Source: Elysia crispata (Eukaryota > Mollusca > Gastropoda > Plakobranchidae). Taken from it: 64,000 bases of DNA. The translations under genes and the position numbers were made by a program. Positions 49,325 to 59,686 of this stretch are shown here, piece after piece. The notes beneath the pieces are model-generated. The model saw only the letters and a program-made list of their open reading frames with translations, did not search any database and was not told the origin of the DNA. The stretch is taken from contig JAWDGP010005301.1 in NCBI GenBank assembly GCA_033675545.1, forward strand, positions 625,001 to 689,000. The letters run 5' to 3'. Position 1 is the first letter of the stretch, and the number at the start of each line of letters is the position of its first letter.

Positions 49325-49325
<1 letters not shown>

Positions 49326-49480
49326 ATAAGCATACAATGACATATATATATATATATAGTAGTCAGTTGAAATTTGAATTCTCATTATTCATCTCTCGAT
49401 AATTCAGGCTAGCTTTCTTTAGTCCCAATTAACATTATGGGATTGGTTCTAATATAAGCAATACTGGACATTTTGCTTTT

Positions 49481-50191
49481 AGACGAGGCAACAAACGTTT
49501 GTATCTCTGGTTTATCTAAAACTAGGCCAAGTGTTCCTGCATGAAACGTTTGTCCTAATTATTTTCGCTAGGCTGAGATTCTGTTCATTCTTGCGTGATA
49601 TTTTTGTGCTCCTTCTAATATACAAATTTATACAAAGGTATATAAATTCACACTGTAAGAAAAAAAACACGTCATGGCTGTGGTGGTCAGGATTGTGGTG
49701 GTAGTAGTAGCAGCAGCAGTGGGTGGAGGAGGAGAAGAAGAAGAGGAGCAGTAATAGAAACCATCACACTTACAGTCAATCAATTAGGTGCCCTGCTCTA
49801 TAGAGGAGGCGATCATGACCTTTTATTACTTAAATATATTAAAATTTAAGTTATTTTTGTTTTAAGTATTTCATTATATAAGCTCCTAGTTTTAAATGTT
49901 ACAAAACTTAAAACCATTTCTAAAGAAACTCAAGTTTTAATATACATTGTCGATTTTAGTCGAGACGCGTATAATATAAGCCTTTTCAGTTGAATATTGC
50001 TCACCCGATCGGCTGGTTAATCAGCACACTGTTACGATGACGTTTGTTTATAGTTATCTAGAGCAATTCCTTCACAGTCAAAACAACCTCGTTCTCAATC
50101 TAACATGGAGAGGACGTGTTTTTCTTACAGTGTGAAGGTCATCGGCCTAGTTTTGGATTAACAAAAGATACAAACGTTTGTTGCCTCGTCT
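49481..50191. mobile_element. MITE-like element with terminal inverted repeats (711 bp)
   Basis: The left end AGACGAGGCAACAAACGTTT and the right end (reverse complement) agree perfectly for 26 bases and imperfectly for 48 (both include AAAACTAGGCC). A second inverted pair inside (about 49648-49672 with 50109-50133, ACACTGTAAGAAAAA) extends the fold to about 190 bases, with an insertion in the left arm. No transposase frame. It carries a LINE 3' end at 49774-49826. Target-site duplication not clear. Confidence 0.85.
49697..49826 (-). mobile_element. LINE 3' terminus with microsatellite tail inside the MITE
   Basis: 49774-49826 matches the 3' end of the LINE remnant at 47426-47475 (wording TCAATTAGGTGCCCTGCTC and GATCATGACCTT). 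In LINE sense it is followed by a degenerate triplet tail (TACTGC, CTTCTTCTTC, CTACTACTACC), down to about 49697. Confidence 0.7.
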
Positions 50192-50199
50192 TTTTATCC

Positions 50200-50980
50200 T
50201 AGTCTTTATTTGGCTAAGGTTTCACCCCCATATTAATCTTTCTTTTTTTTGTGATTCCTTTTCAGAAGTAAAATGTGGAACCATGTTTGAATCCTCAAAG
50301 CTTTCTTATCATCCAGTTACTATTTCTCTTGATAACACTTTTAAAGAGAACAGAGGAAATATGTTGACTGGAGTAAAAACCTAATTAATGAATGTTTTGA
50401 AAAAAATCTTATGTGAATTATCAATTGTGCTTTATTGTAATGCAATGTAAGCTAAAAGTCAAACAAAATGAAATTCATTTAACAGGCAATGCTCTTATAT
50501 GTATTATCTCTTTTAATGAAAATGTCATATTCGTTTATGTTATATTCATAAGTTTCATTGACGTTATTTTTAAAAGACTGTATTATGTGTCTTTTTTAGG
50601 AAACAATGTGTATTATAAAATTATTTCTTTTTATATTTTTATAATTTGGATTTCTCTGAATAAACTCAGATAACACTCTTTTTTTATCTGTCTTTGTTAT
50701 TTTTGATAATGTTCCTGTTTTTAATACCTCTCTCATTCAATACATTGAGAGTTTAAACCCAAAGGTTTTCGTATGTGTTTATGGTAATCATCAAGTGATT
50801 TCAGTTCATTGCAATTTGCACAGAGTTTAAGATCCGTCATTTTTATAAAAAAGAAATATTGCACTGCATTTAAAGTAATAGAAACATAAGCTCTATTATC
50901 GAATTGACAATGCGTGGATGGTATTTGTTGGGAACATAACATGGAATAGCCAACTACCACATAGATGGTGAATCATTATT
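50200..50980 (+). repeat. left arm of the palindromic island
   Basis: Matches, in reverse complement, 58597-59006 (left part 50200-50592) and 57430-57605 (inner part about 50655-50880). Homology starts exactly at CCTAGTCTTTATT on both sides. Divergence is substantial but the order of blocks is kept. The right arm contains about 1 kb more between the two blocks. Confidence 0.85.
50733..50840 (-). pseudogene. outward mini-ORF with zinc-ribbon-like motif (left arm)
   Basis: Reads MTDLKLCANC, then 22 residues including SLDDYHKHIRKPLGLNSQ, then C-I-E and a TGA exactly where a fourth Cys would be expected. The C-x2-C, D-Y/F, G-L, C-x2-C layout resembles the short zinc ribbon of endonuclease-VII-like and related proteins; this resemblance is from memory and is inference. 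The partner in the right arm keeps the second CxxC but has lost the first. Confidence 0.5.
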
Positions 50981-50984
50981 GAAT

Positions 50985-51230
50985 AATTAGATAGGGGTGA
51001 GAACAACTTCTATACTTCTATCTCTATAACCAAGCATAATAACCAAATATCATTACAATAGAATAGAATTCGAAATAAAAAAAAAATATCAAAACGGTAG
51101 AATCGATTTCGATTGTTTCTTTCTCTATACTAATACAATACCACTGCTGTAGAATCGAAATGATCTCTATAAATCATCAAAATAATACCATATTATCAAA
51201 ATATAATCGAATTTGAGCCCGGAGCAAAAA
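50985..51230. repeat. ~60 bp satellite, left arm (degenerate, 3-4 units)
   Basis: Units with TGTAGAATCGAAATGATCTC and CTCTATA...ATAATACCA wording are the reverse complement of the units at 56640-57185, showing that the inverted symmetry continues inward. Confidence 0.65.
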
Positions 51231-51852
51231 GTGCCCTTATACATCCTTTTCATAACATTTTTTTTTTCAATTATTTTAGTAATAATCATAATATTCCTCT
51301 TGGCTATGAGAACTAACCATAGCATTATTTATAGATATTGTTCTATTTCCACTCCCTTCAGTAGGACACTCTGCTTCCACTGTTATAGCTAATCTTGATT
51401 TATCCAAGCAGGATATAGCTGGTAACACTCAACGGCTGCATATATTGAATTTTATAATTACATGTTCTCTTAATATAACAAAAATGAGACGATTTATAGT
51501 GATATAGATAGAGATAAAGGACCGGGACGGGCTAAAAAGATAATAGTTATTGTGAAATATTAGAATTGAGAAATAAGCAGGTACATGGTGACTAACGCCA
51601 ACCGGCACGACATAATGGTTTCTAAAAAAATTGGGTTTTAAGATAATTTCTCAAAAGAAAAATATACGAATAAAACGTTCACTATTACTTCTCGCTAGAT
51701 AACCTAATTTCGATTGAAAGGTTTGGATAAACTTTGGACCTTGATATTTTTGCAATTAGCATAATTCATGTTCTCGGTCTACCTAGATCTATACCGGATT
51801 GAATTGTTGTTGAAACAAGAAGAGAGTGACCGCCACCTTTTATGATTTAGGG
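51231..51852. other. island interior, nothing recognised
   Basis: A+T-rich; ends in a short leader before the ATG at 51853. Confidence 0.5.
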
Positions 51853-52281
51853 ATGGCGGACCATTCAAGAACCCAAAAGGCTATAGAAATGGCTGTAGAG
51901 GATCTAGACAATCAAGAGTTTGACACAAATGAAATTATGATAACTGTTATAGGAAAGAGAGCTATCCACTCTAGTTGGGATGATATTCAAGTAACTCTGA
52001 ATAGAACGACTGGACCAGCCAGGGCAGAGGAGGATAGTTTTTACCAAGTTTATAGACTTGAGGATCCTACGCGCTGGTTCCTTATCAGAAATAAACCTGA
52101 AGCTGACTTGCTAAACAATACAGTCAATAATCAACCATTCTCTCTGCACTGTAAAAGAAGAGAAGAAGAAAACTTAATTATAAGAATATTATATGCTCCA
52201 CCCAAACTAAAATTAGAAGTCATAATATGTAAAGAGAAATCTAGGGCAAGAGGCAACAGTGAGCAGACCCGAAGACGCTAA
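51853..52281 (+). CDS. Gag/ORF1-like open reading frame, not recognised
   Basis: 142 codons from an ATG in good context (GGGATGGCGGAC); the frame is open nine codons further upstream, but only from a GTG. The product is charged and soluble-looking: MADHSRTQKAIEMAVEDLD, then a mixed alpha/beta stretch with RWFLIRNKPEADLLNNT, and a basic tail ending SRARGNSEQTRRR. No membrane span. After two stops the same frame region continues with HWPYKCSKRGRGG (52389-52427), which looks like the second half of a CCHC zinc knuckle followed by an Arg/Ser-rich basic tail. Taken together this resembles a decayed nucleic-acid-binding Gag or LINE ORF1 protein. That assignment is inference and I cannot name the family. 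Confidence 0.45.
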   Translation: MADHSRTQKAIEMAVEDLDNQEFDTNEIMITVIGKRAIHSSWDDIQVTLNRTTGPARAEEDSFYQVYRLEDPTRWFLIRNKPEADLLNNTVNNQPFSLHCKRREEENLIIRILYAPPKLKLEVIICKEKSRARGNSEQTRRR

Positions 52282-52384
52282 AGACAGCAGTCGAATAGAC
52301 ACAAAAACGTACCCCATTGTGTAAAGGTAAATTTTAGAGACAGTAAAACTGTTAAATAAATGTTGTGGTTTGTTGTAATAAGAA

Positions 52385-52591
52385 ATGGAACACTGGCCCT
52401 ACAAATGTTCGAAAAGGGGGAGAGGAGGACAAAGTAGAAAGTGTGTTGGAAAGACGAGAAGTGCAGAACACAGCTCACCCGAGAAATTATGTGAGCGCGC
52501 TCTCAGGCGGAGAGAGTATCGGAGGAGACGAGGTATAACTGAAAAGCTCACAACACAAAGAAGGCATGGAAATTTAACCAAAGAAAGTTGA
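52385..52591 (+). pseudogene. zinc-knuckle-like half and basic tail downstream of the ORF1-like frame
   Basis: H-x4-C spacing in HWPYKC, preceded by Cys codons upstream of two stops (about 52361-52366), then SKRGRGGQSRKC and a strongly basic tail to TGA. Likely the broken C-terminal part of the same ancestral protein as 51853-52281. Confidence 0.35.
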
Positions 52592-52896
52592 AAATAAGGA
52601 AAAAGATGGACGAGAAATAGAGGAAAGCATAAAGAACACTGTAATCGACTCGACTATAGGAAAGAAAGAAGACTAAGAAAATGAAAACTCTAACACAGAA
52701 GGCCCTGACCGACAAAATCAAAACAACTCAAATGTAGAGGATAGAACGGAGACTTTCCAAACACCCAACGCTAGAGTCGCTACTGACACAAAATCAGAAA
52801 ACAAAGAGAAAAACACACTTAGGAAAGGATTCACTAGAACAACGCAAGATACGTTGAATAAATATAACTTAACCCAAAAAGGGAGACTGTTAAAAA
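52592..52896. other. spacer between ORF1-like remnant and satellite
   Basis: A-rich on the plus strand and purine-biased, like the preceding remnant, but without an open frame. Confidence 0.5.
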
Positions 52897-55800
52897 TTCG
52901 ATTCTCCGGTGGCCATATTGTTTTTATGCTATTTATAGAAAAAGAAATATTAGAATTGGATTCCCCTTTGTCTATCTCTATAAATAGCATAATTTATATA
53001 TGGCTCCGGTTATTCTATTTTTACCATCTCTATAAATATGGCCGCCGGGGAATTCTAAATTTTCGACCTCTATAAATAGCATACTTTCAGTATAACCGCC
53101 GGGTAATTCTATTTTTACCATCTCTATAAAAAGCCTAATTTCATTATGGCCGCCGGTTAATTCCAAGTTGGCAATTTCCATAAATAGCAAAATTCCAATA
53201 TGGCCTATTGTAAATTCTAATTTTACCATCTCTATAAACAGCATAATTTCAAAATGGCTAACGGTTAATTCTTTTTTTTACTGTTTCTATAAATAGCATA
53301 ATTTCAATATGGCCTACTGTTAATTCTATTTTTACCATCTCTTTAAATAGCATAATTCCAAAATGGCCGCCGGCTAATTCCTTTATAACCCTCTCTATAA
53401 ATAGCTTAATTTAAATATGGCCTAATGTTAATTCTATTTTTACCATCTCTAAAAATAGCATTATTCCAAAGTGGCCGCCGGCTAATTTTTTTTCACCCTC
53501 TTTTTTTTTATTGCTGTCGGTGTATTCCAATTTGCCAATCTCTATAAATAGCTTAAATCCAACATGGCTTCCGGTTTCTTCCTATTTGGAAATCTCTATA
53601 AATAGTATAATTCCAATATGGCCTCGCGGTTAATTCTAATTTGATCATCTCTAAAAATAGCATAACTTCAATATGGCCACCATTTATTTCTAATATAGCA
53701 ATCTCTGTAAAAAGCATAAATCCAATATGGCCGCCGGTTAATTCCAATTTTGCAATCTCTATATTATTAGCATAATTCCAATATGGCCGCCGGTTAATTC
53801 AAATTTGGCCATCTCTATAAATAACATAACTCCAATATGGCAGCCGGTTAATTCCAATTTGGCCATCTCTATAAATAGCATAATTCCAATATGGCAAACA
53901 GTTAATTCCAATTTGGTAATCTCTGTAAATAGTATAATTCCAATATGGCCGATGATTAGTTTCAATTTGGCCATCTCTATAAATAGCATAACTTCAGAAT
54001 CAATTACGTTTGATTCTATTTTGGCAATCTCTAAAAATAGCATAATTTCGATATGACCGCCGAGGAATTCTATTTTTACCATCTCTATAAATAGCATAAT
54101 TTTAATGTGGCCGCCGGTTAATTCCAAGTTGGCAATCTCTTTAAATAGCATAACTTAAATAAAGCCTATTGTTAATTTTATTTTTACCATCTCTATAAAT
54201 AGGATAATTTCAAAATGGCCAACGGTCAATTCTTTTTTACCTAATTTAAATATGTCACTGTTAATTCTATTTTTACCATCTCTTTAAATAGCATTATTCC
54301 AAAATGGCCGCCGGCTAATTCTTTTTTGTTATATTCCAATCTCGTAATATCTATAAATTGCATTATTACAAATATGGCCGATGGTTAATTCCAATTTGGC
54401 CATCTCTGTAAATAGCATAATTTCAATATGGCCGCCGGTTATTCCAAATTTGGCCATCTCTATAAATAGCATAATTTCAATAAGGCCGCCGGGGAATTCT
54501 ATTTTTAACATCTCTATAAATAGTATAATTTTAATATGGCCGCCGGTTAATTCCAATTTGGCAATCTCTATAAATAGCATAATTCCAATATGGCTGATGG
54601 TTTATTCCAATTTGGCCATCTCTATTAATAGCATAATTTCAATATGGCCGCCGGTTATTTCTAATTTGGCCATCTATATAAATAGCATAATTTTAAAAAG
54701 GCCGCCGGAGAATTCTATTTTTACCATCTCTATAAAAAGCATAATTTCAATATGGCCGCCAGTTAATTCCAATTAGGCAATTTCTATAAATAGCATAATT
54801 CCAATATGGCCGCCGGTTAATTCCAATTTGGCCACCTCTATAAATGGCATAATTTCAATATGGTCGCCGGGGAATTCTATTTTTACCATCTCTATAAATA
54901 GCATAATTTTAATATGGCCGCCGGTTAATTAAAATTTTGTAATCTGAATAAATAGCATAATTCCAATATGGCCGCCAGTTAATTCCAATTTGGCAATCTA
55001 TATAAATAGCATAATACCAATATGGCCGCCGGTTTTTCCTATTTGGAAATCTCTATAAATAGTATAATTAGAATATGGCCGCCAGATAATCCTAATTTGG
55101 CCATCTCTATAAATAGCATAATTTCAATATGGCCGCCGTTTATTTCAATTTGGCAATCTCTATAAATAGCTTAATTCTAATATGGCCGCCGGTTAATTCC
55201 AATTTGGCAATCTCTATAAATAACATAATTGCAATATGGCCGCCGTTTAATTTTAATTTGGCTATCTCTATAAATAGCATAACTCCAATTAGTCCGCCGG
55301 TTAATTTCAATTTATCAATCTCTATATATAGAATAATTCCAATATGGCCGCCGGATAATTCTAATTTGACCATCTCTATAAATAGCATAAGTTCAATATT
55401 GCCGCGGGGGAATTAAATTTTACCCTCTCTATAGATAGAACAATCTCAATATGGCGGCAGTTAATTCTATTTTTCCCCGCTCTTTAAATAGCATAATTTC
55501 AATATGGCCGATGGTTAACTCTATTATTATCATCTCTATAAATAGCAAAATTCTAAAATGGCTACCGGTTAATTCTATTTTGGTAATCTCTATAAATAGT
55601 ATAATTTCAACATAGTCGACAGTTAATTCCAATTTGGTAATCTCTATAAATAGCATAATTTAAATATGGCCGATGGTTAATTTCAATTTGGCCATTTCTA
55701 TAAATAGCATAATTTCAATATGGCCACCGGTTACTTCTAATTTGGCCATATCTATAAATAGCATAATTTCAATAAGGCCGCCGAGGAATTCTATTTTTAC

Positions 55801-56370
55801 CATCTCTATAAATAGCATAATTTCAATATGGCCGCCGGTTAATTTCAATTTGGCAATCTCTATAAATAGCATAATTCCAATATGGCCGCCGGTGATTTCC
55901 AATTTGGTAATCTAGCATAATTTCTATGTGGCTGCCGGAAAATTCTAATTCGGCAAATCTAGAAATAGCAAAATTTCAATATGGCCGCCGCTTAATTCTA
56001 ATTTGGCAATCTCTATAAATTTCCGGCGGCCAATTTTTGAAATTATTAAAATTATGCTATTTATAGAGATTGTTAAATTAGAATTAACCGGCGGTCATAT
56101 TGGGAATATGCTACGTATAGAGATGGGAAAAATAGAATTTCCTGGCGGCCATATTGAAATTATGCTTTATACGGAGATGTAAAAATAGTATTTTCCGGCG
56201 GCCATATTGAAATCGTGCTATTTATAGAGATGGTAATTATACTATTTATAGAGATCGAAAATTAGTATTTCCCGGCGGCCATATTGAAATTTTGCTATTC
56301 ATGGAGATTGAAAAATAGTATTTCCCGGCGGCTATGTTGAAATTATGCTATTTATAGAGATTGGAATTAT
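52897..56370. repeat. 54 bp satellite array (about 60 units) with inverted ends
   Basis: Unit of about 54 bases built from ATCTCTATAAATAGCATAAT, TTCAATATGGCCGCCGG and TTAATTCTAATTTGGCC. Orientation is forward from about 52962 to 56020 (about 56 units), but reversed in one unit at the left end (52897-52960) and in about six units at the right end (56021-56370, switching at CTCTATAAAT|TTCCGGCGGCC). Because 54 is a multiple of 3, long open frames repeating an 18-residue motif (MLFIEMAKLELTGGHIGI and its antisense) appear on both strands. I do not treat them as genes. Confidence 0.95.
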
Positions 56371-56639
56371 AAAAAAATGTTTCTGTGAAAACAATTTAAA
56401 ATGTTTTTAGTATCTAGCTGTAAGACTTTGGCGACACAGCGAAATTTTAGCCAGCATGGCTCCTTTCTTCGGTTCTTTTCAACTCTTACTATTTTGTAAT
56501 CATCAGGCTATCACCAATCGTATTCTGGTGATCTTTGTCGTCAAAGCCGTTCTTCTAGTTGTTGTTGCTGTTGTTTTCCTTCGTCTTCATCTTCGACAAG
56601 TACCACTACCAGAATGACCATAAAGAGAGATCAAAGAGG
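56371..56639. other. spacer in the island
   Basis: Somewhat richer in G+C; contains TTGTTGTTGCTGTTGTT near 56558-56574. No coding or repeat assignment. Confidence 0.5.
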
Positions 56640-57185
56640 GTTTCCTTCCCTCACTAATCTTAATTGGATACTATAGTGATGATATTGTTTACTTATGCTG
56701 GCATATGAAGATAAAAACACAAGAATTCGTTTCTGCAGAGATGATCTTATTTTACTATGCTGATTTATAGAAAAAGAAACACATCTATTCGATGTTATGT
56801 TTATTCATGGCGATAGAAACACTTGAATTCGGTTATACAGTAATAATGTTGATTTATTATGCTGGTTTATACATGAAAAAAAAAATCTAGAAATCGATTC
56901 TAAAGTAATGATTTTTTATTGTTATGCTGGTTTATAATAATAGAAACATTAGAATTCAGTGATGATATCTTATTGATATGCAGGTTTATGGAGATAGAAA
57001 AACTAGAATTTGATTCTACAGTGATGAAATTGTATTATTCAGCTAGTTTAGAGAGATAGAAACGCTAGAATTCCATTCTACAGTGATGGTTTTGTATTAC
57101 TATGCTGGTTTATGGAGATAAAAAGCTAGGATTTGAATTTACAGTAATGATTTTGTATTATCACGTCGGGTTATAGATAAAGAAA
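56640..57185. repeat. ~60-64 bp satellite, right arm (about 8 units)
   Basis: Units marked by TATGCTGGTTTATGGAGATA and GAATTCGATTCTACAGTGAT occur at about 56695, 56758, 56859, 56923, 56980, 57039, 57100 and 57159. The unit resembles the inverted 54 bp unit (ATGCTATTTATAGAGAT...AGAATT) with the GGCGGCCATATTG part replaced, so the two satellites are probably related. Confidence 0.85.
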
Positions 57186-57605
57186 AAAATTGAAGTCAGT
57201 TGGAAAAAGTGAAAGTTGGTAAAAAGGGACGAAAATGATATTTGTGATTTGTCCTTTGAAAAAAAGGATATAAGTTTAAAATAGTTTAAGTAGAAATCCG
57301 ACAATGAAGTTAGAAATAAGTACAACCTGATAACAAATTCTGTCTGTGAAAGGGACAGATAGATTTTATTGTGATTTAACATGCAAGTAAAGAGAAAGAC
57401 ATTTTTTCCCAGGTTGTGGTAGATTTAATCCACAAGTATATTTATTCTGTAGAGTGGTTAAAAGTAATATCAATTACTATTATAAAAATGACGGATGGTA
57501 AGCTCTGCACAATGAATTTAAATCACTTAATGAATAACATAAACTCTGAATGTATTGAATGCAGGAGTTGTACAGAGTGTTATACAGAGTTTATTCAGTG
57601 ACATG
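57186..57605 (-). repeat. right arm of the palindromic island, inner block
   Basis: 57430-57605 is the reverse-complement partner of 50655-50880. The part before 57430 is A-rich and anonymous. Confidence 0.75.
57488..57601 (+). pseudogene. outward mini-ORF with zinc-ribbon remnant (right arm)
   Basis: Begins MTDGKLC like the left-arm copy, then loses the frame. Later it reads SECIECRSCTEC, keeping the second CxxC that the left copy lost. It ends at TGA (57599-57601). Confidence 0.5.
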
Positions 57606-57644
57606 CAAATTATAAAAAAAAATAAATAAATTTCTAATACACAC

Positions 57645-57972
57645 TGTTTCACAAAAATATTTGATTCAAGAGTTAATTTAATCTCATTAAGATCTGACAT
57701 AGATTTTGGTAATCATCCAAATAGAACAAACTTTACAGGTTTATTTAAAAGTGAAATAAAACATTTTAAGAAAATCTGTCTAAAATTACAATAAATATAA
57801 GTGAACAAATGTTTTTTTGTTTTTTGTTTTTGTTTTTTTGTTGTTTTTTTTAATCTACTATTAAACCTCTTATCAATTAGGGAAAATGGAGGAATTGTCT
57901 CTCCCGTTCAAGGTTATCAATCATTTTGAAGGGGAAATTTTTGCATAAAGAAACAAAAAATGTTTTCACTCG
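57645..57972. repeat. direct repeat a within the right arm
   Basis: Matches 59088-59382: shared wording includes TTTGATTCAAGAG, CTGACATAGATTTT, AATAGAACA and CTCTCCCGTTCAA. The pair brackets about 1.1 kb, including the outer arm block 58597-59006. Confidence 0.85.
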
Positions 57973-58596
57973 ATGTATTTCGAGTCGTATGGCTATAGAG
58001 TGTCGATTTATTCAAGTGTCCACCATTCAGACAAAATTTTGTTTTTCCTGGATCGATTTAACAGACAAAATCAACAAAGTCCAAAACGGCGGCCACCTGA
58101 AAAGTAGCCAATGGATCGAAGAGCAATGTTGGACCGTGTTTTCTCTGTGTATGATCTCTGGCTTGTAATTAACTAAATCTAGACCAAGACATTGTTGAGG
58201 CAACAAACGTGGGACCGTTTTTCAATCAGTTTCAGCATTAGAAAAAAAAATTAAATTAAAAAAAACCCAAAAAACTATCTAGGTTATATGCTCATGTGAG
58301 CGTGTGGCTGTCATTGGGTTTTCACTTTTTCCTCCCATTGTTTTGCTTTCACCCTATACATTTTTTCGCACGATAAGCGCGACTGAGTCAACTGGCTGAT
58401 GCAATATTTCGCGACATGTCGCGCGCTCAGTGTATTGACCCCGTGACTGCATGAGCTCAAAATTTCCGAAACTTACGCACCAGCCCTTGTTTTCCCACTG
58501 CGTGTGTGGTATGTAAGAAATACAGCGCAGAATGCCTTGAACATATAATTATCTTGTGCAACGCCTAGCATTCCTTCTGTGGGTATGGGTCTAAAT
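57973..58596. other. insert between inner and outer right-arm blocks
   Basis: Not present in the left arm. Contains AGGCAACAAACGTGGGACC at 58199-58217, which recalls the MITE terminus (AGGCAACAAACG), and a G+C-richer patch at 58360-58560. Confidence 0.5.
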
Positions 58597-59006
58597 CACA
58601 TAATAGAGTGTTTTAAAAATAACATCAATGGAATTTATGTAAATCTTAAAAACAAATATGACATTGTTACGTATGTTTATATATTAAAAGAGATAATACA
58701 TATAAGATCATTGCCTGTTAAATTAACTTTAATCTGTTTGACTTTCAATTAACATTGCATTACAATTAAATACATTTGATAATTCACATCAGATTTTTTC
58801 CTAACGTTCATTAATTAGGCTTTTGCTCCAGTAAACATAATTATTTTTTCTTGTGCTCTTTAAATGCGGTGTGAAGAAAAAAAAAGAAATTGGATGCTAA
58901 GAAAGCTTTAAGGATTCAAACAAGGTCCCACGTTTTACTTTTGAAAAGAAATCACAAAAAAAGAAAGATTAATATGGGGTGAAACCTGAGCCTAATAAAG
59001 ACTAGG
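58597..59006 (-). repeat. right arm of the palindromic island, outer block
   Basis: Reverse complement of 50200-50592, from CCTAGTCTTTATT inward, with the CACCCCATATTAATCTTTC and TTTAAAGAG wording preserved. It defines the right edge of the island. Confidence 0.85.
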
Positions 59007-59087
59007 TATTTGTTAAATTTTAGATAACTTGTATTTAAAATAAATCAGATATAATTTAAAGACAGTTATGATAAGAATTACACAAAA

Positions 59088-59382
59088 TTATTTGATTCAA
59101 GAGCAAATTTAATCATATCATAAACTGACATAGATTTTCGTATATATCTAAATAGAACATACTTTACAGATTTAGATAAGAGTAAAGCTGGACATTTATA
59201 GAAAATCTATCAATAAATATAACTGAACAAACTTTTTTTTTGGTTGTTGTTTGTTTTAAACCTACGATTAAACCTCTTATTAATTAGGGAGAATGGAGGA
59301 ATCCTCTCTCCCGTTCAATATTATCAATCATTTTTAAGGAAAAATTTTTGCATAAGAGAACAATATTTTTTTTTCACTCATC
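59088..59382. repeat. direct repeat b, outside the island
   Basis: Second copy of 57645-57972, same orientation, diverged, with a shorter T-run. Confidence 0.85.
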
Positions 59383-59432
59383 CAAGACACATTCTAGGAT
59401 GTGTTTTGTCGTATTACGACTCATCCGTGTTT

Positions 59433-59643
59433 CTGGTCCATGTAGTTCTTGAATGACTCATTTTTCAGTCCTCCAGGTCTTTCCTTTGTCTTATCTTGTC
59501 TCCTGAACATGGAGATCCTTAGCTTTACAGGCCTAAGCTCTCTTCCAGCTATTCTTCCTGGATCTAAACTTCTGGACTGGTCTTTGCGGCTTCGGCCTCT
59601 GTAATCTCGAAATATAATATCATGACAGGACTTATTACAACAT
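59433..59643. repeat. ~200 bp repeat, copy 1 of 3
   Basis: Shares with 59687-59875 and 60771-60925 the order: CATGTAGTTCTTG, TTCAGTCCTCCAGG, TCTTTCCTTTGTCTTA, CATGGAGATC, CTCTCTTCCAG and GGTCTTTGCGG. Imperfect and same orientation; identity of the family unknown. Confidence 0.6.
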
Positions 59644-59686
59644 GTTTTTTACACCCCTCCCCTTTTTAAATCTTCAGTTCCTGATC

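Noticed and set aside
53759..55915. 18-residue repeat proteins on both strands of the satellite
   Set aside because: They follow from a 54 bp period; no non-repeat coding part and many unit-level indels.
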